A stretch of DNA of 12,249 nt. Source: Emcibacter sp. Its GTDB lineage: Bacteria > Pseudomonadota > Alphaproteobacteria > Sphingomonadales > Emcibacteraceae. The notes under the pieces were generated by a model, which saw nothing but the letters and a program-made list of their open reading frames with translations, made no database searches and was not told where the DNA came from. The position numbers and the translations under genes are program-made. The stretch is from the NCBI GenBank assembly GCA_023142175.1, contig JAGLJX010000118.1:1-12249 (forward strand). The letters are read 5' to 3'. Positions 1 through 6,451 of this stretch are shown piece by piece (the first letter of the stretch is position 1; each line of letters starts with the position of its first letter).

Positions 1-192
1 GCCGGGGAATTTGATGTGGAAATTCTGGTCTCCAAAGATGGCACCGAAGTTGTCGGAACCTCCATCATGGGATTGATGATGCTAGCCGCCGCGAAGGGCG
101 ATCAGGTGACCCTGAAGGGGGCCGGTGCTGCGGGTAAGCAGGCACTGGATGCGCTGGAAGAATTGATAAAAAATAAATTTGGCGAAGATTAG
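1..192 (+). CDS. ptsH: Phosphocarrier protein HPr, C-terminal part (5' end outside window)
   Basis: The first 63 codons read in frame 1 to a TAG stop at 190-192. The fragment matches the C-terminal two thirds of HPr, the small phosphocarrier that moves phosphate from enzyme I to EIIA proteins. In Alphaproteobacteria it usually belongs to a regulatory, nitrogen-type PTS rather than to sugar uptake. The segment GTSIMGLMMLAAAKG (fragment residues 19-33) is the typical HPr helix region. Its serine (fragment residue 21) aligns with Ser46, the site of the HPr kinase/phosphorylase. By alignment from memory with E. coli HPr (85 residues), about 25 residues are missing upstream, including the active-site His15, so catalytic competence cannot be judged. 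hprK, a mannose-type EIIA gene, HPr and ahcY often lie in this order in Alphaproteobacteria, which supports the call. No classical terminator follows the stop. Confidence 0.88.
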   Translation, partial: AGEFDVEILVSKDGTEVVGTSIMGLMMLAAAKGDQVTLKGAGAAGKQALDALEELIKNKFGED

Positions 193-248
193 TAATTTTT
201 TAAGCATTATCCCGTATATTATATAACAATATAAACATTTCTTTATGC

Positions 249-277
249 TTGTGATGGGAATAATCTGCTGTTATAAG
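249..277 (+). promoter_or_regulatory. Candidate sigma-70 promoter of ahcY
   Basis: TTGTGA at 249-254 (4 of 6 to the -35 consensus) and TATAAG at 272-277 (5 of 6 to the -10 consensus) are separated by 17 bases, the optimal spacing. Transcription would start near 284, giving a leader of about 30 bases. That leader includes a purine-rich ribosome-binding site, AGGAAG (299-304), 11 bases before the ATG of ahcY. The rest of the 193-315 gap is AT-rich with no gene. So short a leader leaves little room for a riboswitch. This rests on motif matching only. Confidence 0.5.
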
Positions 278-315
278 CTTGGCTATATCATATTTTACAG
301 GAAGAAACATATCTC

Positions 316-1611
316 ATGAGCGACTTTGCCGATTATAAAATTGCCGATATTTCACTTGCCGAATGGGGCCGCAAGGAAGTTAATATTGCCGAAACCGAAA
401 TGCCGGGCCTTATGGCGTTGCGCGAAGAATTTGGCGCAGCTCAACCATTGAAGGGTGCGCGTATTGCCGGTTGTCTGCATATGACCATTCAGACGGCGGT
501 ATTGATGGAAACTCTGACGGCTCTTGGCGCGGAAATCCGCTGGTCGAGTTGTAATATTTTTTCAACTCAGGATCAGGCGGCGGCGGCCATGGCGGCGGCG
601 GGTATTCCGACCTTTGCCTGGAAGGGTCTGACCGAAGAAGAATTCCTCTGGTGTATCCGGGAGACTATTGTTGGGCCGGATGGCTGGCGTCCAAATATAA
701 TTCTGGATGATGGTGGCGATCTTACCGCGATGATATATGAAGATTTCCCGGAATTGCTCGAAGATATTCGCGGCATTTCCGAAGAAACCACAACCGGTGT
801 TCTGCGTCTGTATCAGATGGAACAGGCGGGTACTCTGACGGTTCCGGCCATTAATGTGAATGACAGTGTCACCAAATCTAAATTCGATAATCTTTACGGT
901 TGTCGCGAAAGTCTGGTGGACGGCATTAAGCGGGCTACGGATGTGATGATCGCAGGCAAGATCTGTGTTGTCGGCGGCTTTGGTGATGTGGGCAAGGGCT
1001 CTGCGGCCAGTCTGCGCAATCAGGGCGCGCGGGTATTGATTACCGAGATTGATCCCATCTGTGCGTTGCAGGCAGCCATGGAAGGCTATGAAGTTGTCAC
1101 CATGGATGATGCCGCCAAACTCGGCGATATCTTTGTGACCTGTACTGGCAACAAGGACATCATCACTATTGATCATATGCGTGATATGAAAGACCGGGCC
1201 ATTGTCTGTAACATCGGACATTTCGATTCAGAAATTCAGATTGCCGCGCTGGAAAATTATGAATGGCAGGAAGTTAAGCCACAGGTTGATGAGGTTATCT
1301 TCCCCGATGGCAAACGCCTGATCGTTCTGGCCAAGGGTCGTCTGGTTAATCTGGGCTGTGCCACGGGTCACCCCAGTTTCGTCATGAGTGCTTCTTTCAC
1401 CAATCAGGTTATGGCACAGATGGAATTATGGAACAATTCGGCAAACTACGAAAATAAGGTTTATGTGCTACCAAAGCATCTGGATGAAAAAGTGGCATCA
1501 CTTCATCTTGATAAACTCGGTGTTAAATTGACCAAGCTTTCTAAGGAGCAGGCCGACTATATCAACATCAGTGTCGATGGCCCGTTCAAGCCGGAACATT
1601 ACCGCTACTAA
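316..1611 (+). CDS. ahcY: S-adenosylhomocysteine hydrolase (adenosylhomocysteinase)
   Basis: This cytosolic NAD-dependent enzyme reversibly splits S-adenosylhomocysteine into adenosine and homocysteine, removing the product inhibitor of methyltransferases and feeding the methionine cycle. The 431-residue protein is complete. Visible signatures are CLHMT with catalytic His55, DDGGDLT at 131-137, the SEETTTG segment at 155-161, [11 protein letters not shown] with Lys187 and Asp191, and the NAD-binding loop GGFGDVGKG at 220-228. The late [14 protein letters not shown] motif and the C-terminal PFKPEHYRY are also present; in the family the latter carries the Lys and Tyr that reach into the neighbouring subunit's NAD site. 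The length and the DDGGDLT-to-EETTTG spacing match the animal-type enzyme (about 432 residues). Many alphaproteobacterial enzymes run to about 465 residues because of an insertion here. The start is supported by AGGAAG upstream. It has its own promoter and is followed by a strong hairpin, so it is probably mostly monocistronic. Confidence 0.97.
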   Translation: MSDFADYKIADISLAEWGRKEVNIAETEMPGLMALREEFGAAQPLKGARIAGCLHMTIQTAVLMETLTALGAEIRWSSCNIFSTQDQAAAAMAAAGIPTFAWKGLTEEEFLWCIRETIVGPDGWRPNIILDDGGDLTAMIYEDFPELLEDIRGISEETTTGVLRLYQMEQAGTLTVPAINVNDSVTKSKFDNLYGCRESLVDGIKRATDVMIAGKICVVGGFGDVGKGSAASLRNQGARVLITEIDPICALQAAMEGYEVVTMDDAAKLGDIFVTCTGNKDIITIDHMRDMKDRAIVCNIGHFDSEIQIAALENYEWQEVKPQVDEVIFPDGKRLIVLAKGRLVNLGCATGHPSFVMSASFTNQVMAQMELWNNSANYENKVYVLPKHLDEKVASLHLDKLGVKLTKLSKEQADYINISVDGPFKPEHYRY

Positions 1612-1633
1612 ATTTATTTGAATTTATCTTAAT

Positions 1634-1669
1634 ATCAGGGTCTGGACTTAACCAAGTTCGGACCCTGAT
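1634..1669 (+). terminator. Long hairpin after ahcY, probable terminator
   Basis: Positions 1634-1649 pair with 1654-1669 to form a 16-bp stem with only two G-T wobbles and a 4-base loop (AACC). The outer nine pairs (ATCAGGGTC with GACCCTGAT) are perfect. It lies 23 bases after the ahcY stop and before divL. No T-tract follows on either strand, so it may act as a weak or Rho-assisted terminator, or as a 3'-end stabiliser, rather than a textbook intrinsic terminator. Confidence 0.6.
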
Positions 1670-1712
1670 TGATTCTGGCTAATAACAGGTTTCCCTTTTC
1701 ACATTGATCGTT

Positions 1713-1718
1713 TATGAT
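1713..1718 (+). promoter_or_regulatory. Possible -10 box of the divL operon promoter
   Basis: TATGAT matches the -10 consensus at 5 of 6 positions. It would place the transcript start near 1725, just before the preferred divL ribosome-binding site. No good -35 box lies 16-18 bases upstream (TTTTCA at 1696-1701 is too close), so this is weak. A promoter is nonetheless expected between the hairpin and divL. Confidence 0.22.
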
Positions 1719-1736
1719 CACGGCTTCAAAGTATGT

Positions 1737-1743
1737 GGAAGGG
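1737..1743 (+). promoter_or_regulatory. Ribosome-binding site that favours the divL start at 1747
   Basis: GGAAGGG ends 3 bases before ATG 1747 (7 bases from the GGA core). The upstream in-frame ATG at 1714 has no purine-rich sequence before it. The start at 1747 also gives a clean signal-peptide-like N terminus, so it is preferred. Confidence 0.5.
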
Positions 1744-1746
1744 TTT

Positions 1747-4251
1747 ATGGTCATCTGGCCGTTAAAATTGATAAGAAAAATATTAGCTCCCTTAATTGGT
1801 GCCGTGGCGATATTATATAGCGGTGCCATGCCTTCTGTCGCGGCTCCACTTATCCGCAATAATCCTGACAATGATTACATTTTGTATTTTTTGTTATTTA
1901 TCGCTCTGGCCTTTTGCATGATTTTCTGGGTGGTCTGGGAACGCAAAAAGGTAAAAGACAAATTAGTTGAGGTCGAAAAGGCCCTTTATATACAATCCAT
2001 TCTGCTTAAATCCCGTAATGGCGCCTCACTGGTATGGGACGAGAACGGGCAGATAACATCGTTTGATGCGGTTAAGAAATGGTTTGGTATAGTCGGGAGT
2101 GTTGAGGGGCTGGAATGTCTATTACAGACGGACATGGCCTTCACCGACGATCAATATAAAACCGTAACAGAGAATATTGAGAGACTGCTGGTTAATGGTG
2201 AAAGTTTTCGCAAGTTGCTCTTTCTGGAATCTTCAAAAAGAAATATTGTCATCAAGGGTGAGCAACTGTGCGATAATAATAAATCCATTGGTTTTATTCT
2301 CTGGTTTCGGGACGCCACGGTAGAGGAAAATATGGCCGTCTTCCGGGACAAGGGTGCGCGCAATGTCAGCCACCGGCTTAAGTTTTTTGAAAACACCAGC
2401 AATCTGGTCCGCTTTCCCGTATGGATACGGGACGATGCCCTGAAACTTATCTGGGTCAATAAAGCCTATGTGGATGCCGTGGACGGAGAGACGGCGGAGC
2501 AGGTCATTTCACAAGGACTTGAACTGGTCACCAGTTCCATCGGTAAAGCCGCACAGGATATTGCCGCCGCTTCCCGAGATATTAATGAGGCCTATAGAGA
2601 AAAACATTTTGTTGTTATCCGCGGCGAGCGGCGGGCCGTTGAGATTTATAATACCCCTCTACCAATTGACCGTGACCGTGTAGGGTGCATGGGTTATGCT
2701 CAGGATATCACCGAACTTGAGACGGCCCGCGGCGAACTTATCCATCATACGGAATCTCATTCCGAAACGCTCAATAAACTCTCGACCGCTGTTGCTATTT
2801 TCACGTCCGGCAAACGGCTTGAATATTATAACAGCGCCTTCAGCCGTTTGTGGCATCTGCCTGAAGGACTCTTGTTCAGCCACCCCCATCATGGCGAGGT
2901 GCTCGAAGCCATGCGCGAAGCCCGCAGGCTACCGGAACAGGCCAATTTTCCCGAATGGAAGGCCGGTCAGCTCGAAGCCTATACTCAGCTAATGGAACCC
3001 AAAGAGGAAATGTGGCATCTGCCGGATAATAGCTCTTTACGTGTGGTTACCCAGCCTCACCCTCTGGGGGGATTGCTGGTGTTTTATGAGGATGTCACCG
3101 ACCATTTTGCCTTGGAACGGGATTATAACACCCTGTTTGCGGTTCAACGGGAAACCCTGAATAACCTGCATGAAGGTATCGCGGTTTTTGGTATTGACGG
3201 CTGTCTTCAATTATATAATGAGGCCTTTGCCGGTATCTGGAAACTGGATACCGCCATGCTGGATACGAATCCCCATACCATGGATGTGATTGATGCTTTT
3301 GCCAATAATTACGGCGGCAGTAATCAGGTGTTAGAACTGAAAAATCTGATTGTCGGCGGCGAAGTAAAGAAGGAATTATCTTCCGGGCAGCTTAAAAGGC
3401 GCGATGGCAGTGTGATCAATTATTCAGCGGTTCCCCTACCCGACGGCGCCACGCTGATCACCTTCATAGATGTATCTGACAGCTTTGCTATTGAGCGGGT
3501 GTTGCGTCAACGCAATCAGGCATTGGAAGAAGCAGATAAAATCAAGACCGACTTTCTCGCCCATATGTCCTACGAATTACGTACCCCGTTAAACAGCATT
3601 ATTGGCTTTTCCGAATTGCTGGAGAAGGAATATCAGGGGCCGTTGAATGATATTCAGCATGATTATATGCACAGTATCCTATCGGCTTCCGGTCAGCTGC
3701 TGGAATTGTTCAACGATATTCTTGATTTATCCGTTATTGAGGCGGGCGGGCTTACCCTTGATGTGGACGAATTTGAGTTGCCGGAAGTATTGGCGCAGGC
3801 CATTGAACAGCTACAGGAGCGGATCAAGGTTAAAGAACTTGAAATGGTTCTGGATTGTCCCAAAGAGCTAAAATTGGTTTGGGGCGATGCCAAGCGCATA
3901 CAGCATATCATCTATAATCTGTTAAGCAATGCGGTAAAATTCACTCCGCCCCACGGCACGATAACATTGACTGTTTCTCAGGATATCCTGAGCTATATAA
4001 TTATTGTTCAGGATAGCGGTATAGGGATCAAGTCCGGCGAAGTTGACCGGATTTTTGAAAAATTCTTTACCGGCAGTAATGCCCGGACCGAACAAGGGGC
4101 TGGACTTGGCCTTTCCCTTGTTGAGAGTTTTGTTGAGCTTCATGGCGGCAAAATAGACGTTAAATCGACCCTGAATGTGGGAACCAGCGTCAGTATAATT
4201 CTGCCAATACAGATCGGCGTTACGGGCCAGGCCAGCGTGGCCGGGGAGTAG
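1747..4251 (+). CDS. divL: DivL-type PAS-domain pseudo-histidine kinase with tyrosine in the H box
   Basis: This resembles a membrane-anchored sensor histidine kinase of 834 residues (845 if ATG 1714 is used). The N terminus looks like a signal peptide or first membrane segment (positive residues, hydrophobic 11-28, PSVAA near 29-33). A membrane helix follows at about 43-64. Four PAS-like regions lie at about 85-195, 213-325, 340-452 and 468-580. A helical linker and dimerisation domain follow (about 583-665), then an HATPase domain (about 710-821) with N box YNLLSNAVKFT, G1 DSGIGI, F box IFEKFF and G2 GAGLGLSL. The H box reads HMSYELRTPLN: Tyr609 replaces the phosphorylated histidine. This is the hallmark of Caulobacter DivL (Tyr550), which binds phosphorylated DivK and controls CckA, and so CtrA activity. 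The location next to tsaE and near ahcY agrees with that orthology. The stop abuts tsaE. Function is inferred from family and position. Confidence 0.88.
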   Translation: MVIWPLKLIRKILAPLIGAVAILYSGAMPSVAAPLIRNNPDNDYILYFLLFIALAFCMIFWVVWERKKVKDKLVEVEKALYIQSILLKSRNGASLVWDENGQITSFDAVKKWFGIVGSVEGLECLLQTDMAFTDDQYKTVTENIERLLVNGESFRKLLFLESSKRNIVIKGEQLCDNNKSIGFILWFRDATVEENMAVFRDKGARNVSHRLKFFENTSNLVRFPVWIRDDALKLIWVNKAYVDAVDGETAEQVISQGLELVTSSIGKAAQDIAAASRDINEAYREKHFVVIRGERRAVEIYNTPLPIDRDRVGCMGYAQDITELETARGELIHHTESHSETLNKLSTAVAIFTSGKRLEYYNSAFSRLWHLPEGLLFSHPHHGEVLEAMREARRLPEQANFPEWKAGQLEAYTQLMEPKEEMWHLPDNSSLRVVTQPHPLGGLLVFYEDVTDHFALERDYNTLFAVQRETLNNLHEGIAVFGIDGCLQLYNEAFAGIWKLDTAMLDTNPHTMDVIDAFANNYGGSNQVLELKNLIVGGEVKKELSSGQLKRRDGSVINYSAVPLPDGATLITFIDVSDSFAIERVLRQRNQALEEADKIKTDFLAHMSYELRTPLNSIIGFSELLEKEYQGPLNDIQHDYMHSILSASGQLLELFNDILDLSVIEAGGLTLDVDEFELPEVLAQAIEQLQERIKVKELEMVLDCPKELKLVWGDAKRIQHIIYNLLSNAVKFTPPHGTITLTVSQDILSYIIIVQDSGIGIKSGEVDRIFEKFFTGSNARTEQGAGLGLSLVESFVELHGGKIDVKSTLNVGTSVSIILPIQIGVTGQASVAGE

Positions 4252-4253
4252 TG

Positions 4254-4736
4254 GTGTCGGAATTATTAGCAGAGATTACCCTGTCTGATGTGAGCGCCAC
4301 AAAAGAGTTTTCCGCCCGTTTTGCCCCCCTGCTGAGCCGCGGTGATGTGGTGGCTTTTGATGGCTCTCTTGGGGCGGGAAAGACCGAGTTATGCAGGGCT
4401 ATCATCCATGCGCTTGGGCTTTCGGATGACGTACCAAGCCCCACATTTACGATGGTACAAACCTATGAGCCAGCCCCGGATGATCAGGTTACGCCAACTA
4501 TCTGGCATATGGATATGTATCGGCTGGAAAGCCCGCAGGACTCCCTTGAACTTGGCATTGAAGAAGCATTTGAAGATGCCGTGAGCCTGATCGAATGGCC
4601 GGCAAAGCTGGGGCCATATCTGCCTGCGGGATTTCTTACGCTCAGACTGGAAATAGCGGCAGATGGCAAGACACGAAATCTGACAATTATCGGGGATACT
4701 GTATGGAAGGCCAGACTGGGGAAAATTATAACCTGA
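4254..4736 (+). CDS. tsaE: tRNA threonylcarbamoyladenosine biosynthesis ATPase TsaE
   Basis: TsaE is the ATPase partner of TsaB and TsaD. It helps form t6A37 on tRNAs that read ANN codons, in the cytosol, and is usually essential in bacteria. The protein has about 160 residues, normal for the family. Counting from GTG 4251, the Walker A loop GSLGAGKT is at 38-45, PSPTF of the switch region at 62-66, HMDMYRL at 86-92 and IEWP at 114-117. All are in the expected order and spacing. Two adjacent GTG codons (4251, 4254) could start it. The second is preferred because GGGGAG (4243-4248) lies 5 bases before it, while it would be only 2 bases before the first. The first would overlap the divL stop by one base. 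Its own TGA overlaps the next ATG by one base (TGATG), suggesting coupled translation. Confidence 0.95.
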   Translation: MSELLAEITLSDVSATKEFSARFAPLLSRGDVVAFDGSLGAGKTELCRAIIHALGLSDDVPSPTFTMVQTYEPAPDDQVTPTIWHMDMYRLESPQDSLELGIEEAFEDAVSLIEWPAKLGPYLPAGFLTLRLEIAADGKTRNLTIIGDTVWKARLGKIIT

Positions 4737-6451
4737 TGTCGGACCGTCTGAATCTAAGCATTGAATTTCTAGAACGTCACGGTTGGGGGGGTGCTGCGCG
4801 CCGACCTCTGGCCGATGATGCTTCATTCCGGCGATATGAACGGCTGACCCGTGGAGATGCGCGGGCAGTATTGATGGACGCGCCGCCATTGTTTGAGGAC
4901 GTCCGCCCTTTTATCACCATAGCCCGTTACCTGTTGGATAACGGACTGGCGGCCCCGAAGGTGATGGCTAGTGATGTTGATAACGGATTTCTATTGCTGG
5001 AAGATATGGGGGACGCGCTTTTTGCGCGCGTGATCGCGGATGATGCCGCACAGGAGAAGTCGCTATATCAGCTCGCCACCCAAGGTCTTATCCATTTGCA
5101 TAAGGCCAGCCCACCCGAAGATATTCCTCATTTTGATATGCGCATATTACTTGAGGAGCTTGCTTTTTTTGTGGATTGGTATGTTCCGGCATTGAACGGA
5201 AAACCAGTGCCGGACAAAAACAGAGAAGAGTTTTTGAGTTTGTGGCAGGATATTTTAGTGCCGGTCACGAAGACCCTCACCTGCCTGACCCTACATGATT
5301 ATCATGCCGAAAATTTGATGCTAAAAGAGGGGCAGAGCGGCTTGGCAAGGCTGGGACTTCTGGACTTTCAGGATGCGCTTGTCGGGCATCCGGCCTATGA
5401 TCTTGTCTCTTTGCTTCAGGATGCGCGGCGGGATGTATCATCTGCTCTGGAACAGGAAATGTTGACCCTCTATCAGGATGAAACAGGGGTGGAAAATTTC
5501 CCCCGCGATTATGCTATCCTTGGGGCGCAGAGAAATACCAAAATCATCGGCATTTTTACCCGACTGTGTTTGCGGGATGGCAAAGCCAACTATCTTGATA
5601 AAATTCCCCGGGTGTGGGCCTTGTTAGAACGAGGTTTGCGCCATCCGGCCTTAAGCCCCATAAAACAGTGGATGGATGAGCATATCCCACCGGACATACG
5701 CGCACAGAATTTCTCGCCGAAAAACTTCATGCCGCAAAAAACCATGATCCTTGCTGCGGGGATGGGAAAACGGATGCGACCCTTGTCTGATAATTGCCCT
5801 AAGCCACTGATCACGGTCGCGGGCAAGGAATTGCTGACTTATACGCTGGAGGGGCTTTGCGCGGCGGGGGTGCGGGATGTGGTCATTAATACTCATTATC
5901 TGGCAGACCAGATGGAATATTTCATACAGCATTATTATGATCACCGCCTGACTTTTACCCTGTTTCATGAGCGCGAACGGCTTCTTGATAGTGGCGGTGG
6001 TGTGAAAAATGCTTTGGGTGCCTTAGGCGAGGCGCCTTTTCTGGTTCTGAACAGCGATATGATCTGGCAGGATGGCGCACGGCAGATGCTCCATCGGCTG
6101 CAATCCTTCTGGCACGCAAAGGATATGGATATACTGATGTTGCTTGTCCCCCGTGACAAGGTATCTGGATGCGAAGTTACCGGAGATTTTAACCGGGATA
6201 ATGACGGACGGTTGAGCGCTCGTGGGCAGGATACGTTTGCGGATTATGTGTATGGCGGCATTATGATTATGAAGCCACATTGTTTTGAAGAAGCACCCAC
6301 AGACCCTTTTTCCCTGCGTCAGCTATTCCACAATACTGAGAAACAGGGTAGATTATTTGGTGTCATTCATGACGGAGAATGGTACCATGTAGGTACGCCT
6401 GAAGAACGGGATAAGCTGGGGGAACTACTGACCAGATGCCAAGACGATTAA
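4736..6451 (+). CDS. amgK-murU: Fused N-acetylmuramate kinase / MurNAc-1-phosphate uridylyltransferase (AmgK-MurU)
   Basis: One uninterrupted 571-residue frame contains two enzymes that are usually separate neighbours. Residues 1 to about 325 form an aminoglycoside-phosphotransferase-fold kinase. LADDASFRRYERL lies near the N terminus, the catalytic loop is LHDYHAEN (Asp188, Asn193), the metal-binding LDFQDA follows (Asp210), and QRNTKIIGIF is typical of AmgK. Residues about 332-571 form a nucleotidyltransferase with MILAAGMGKRMRPL (337-350), PKPL (355-358), LNSD with metal-binding Asp441, and WYHVGTPEE. In the known pathway, AmgK phosphorylates MurNAc (and GlcNAc) at the anomeric carbon and MurU makes UDP-MurNAc, recycling peptidoglycan sugar and bypassing MurA. 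The start at 4736 overlaps the tsaE stop. ATG 4703, with GGGGA six bases upstream, is an alternative adding 11 residues. Despite the fold this is not an antibiotic-resistance gene by context. Substrate assignment is inferred. Confidence 0.9.
   Translation: MSDRLNLSIEFLERHGWGGAARRPLADDASFRRYERLTRGDARAVLMDAPPLFEDVRPFITIARYLLDNGLAAPKVMASDVDNGFLLLEDMGDALFARVIADDAAQEKSLYQLATQGLIHLHKASPPEDIPHFDMRILLEELAFFVDWYVPALNGKPVPDKNREEFLSLWQDILVPVTKTLTCLTLHDYHAENLMLKEGQSGLARLGLLDFQDALVGHPAYDLVSLLQDARRDVSSALEQEMLTLYQDETGVENFPRDYAILGAQRNTKIIGIFTRLCLRDGKANYLDKIPRVWALLERGLRHPALSPIKQWMDEHIPPDIRAQNFSPKNFMPQKTMILAAGMGKRMRPLSDNCPKPLITVAGKELLTYTLEGLCAAGVRDVVINTHYLADQMEYFIQHYYDHRLTFTLFHERERLLDSGGGVKNALGALGEAPFLVLNSDMIWQDGARQMLHRLQSFWHAKDMDILMLLVPRDKVSGCEVTGDFNRDNDGRLSARGQDTFADYVYGGIMIMKPHCFEEAPTDPFSLRQLFHNTEKQGRLFGVIHDGEWYHVGTPEERDKLGELLTRCQDD
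5729..6451 (+). other. murU: MurU module of the fusion, with possible internal start
   Basis: This marks the nucleotidyltransferase half of the preceding gene. ATG 5729 (MPQKTMILAAG) sits where a free-standing MurU would begin, and ATG 5744 is a second option. The sequence upstream (a run of A around 5720) carries no convincing Shine-Dalgarno motif. There is no stop codon between the modules, so independent production of MurU is possible but not supported. The linker between domains is only about 10-15 residues. Confidence 0.45.

Noticed and set aside
202..264. Alternative pairings (AAGCAT 202-207 with ATGCTT 245-250; ATTATCCC 206-213 with GGGAATAAT 256-264)
   Set aside because: Stems are short, AT-rich, imperfect or widely looped, and mostly upstream of the likely transcript start. 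Chance pairing is likely.
193..315. SAH or SAM riboswitch upstream of ahcY
   Set aside because: The gap is AT-rich and I see no conserved riboswitch core. The candidate promoter would leave a leader of only about 30 bases.
562..1221. Minus-strand open frame of 219 codons opposite ahcY
   Set aside because: It lies fully inside the strongly conserved ahcY, has no recognisable domain and is explained by codon bias of the real gene.
1648..1655. TTAACCAA, similar to a CtrA half-site, upstream of divL
   Set aside because: It is one mismatch from the half-site, lies in the loop and upper stem of the hairpin, and has no second TTAA at the required 7-base spacing.
1747..4251. Ordinary hybrid or classical sensor histidine kinase
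   Set aside because: The phospho-acceptor histidine is replaced by tyrosine and there is no receiver domain; DivL explains both this and the locus.
4389..4889. Minus-strand open frame of 166 codons across the tsaE/amgK junction
   Set aside because: It is antisense to two well-supported genes, composition is shadow-like and no family is recognisable.
4736..5700. Aminoglycoside resistance phosphotransferase
   Set aside because: It has the fold but not the context. The AmgK-like motifs and fusion to a MurU domain indicate MurNAc recycling.
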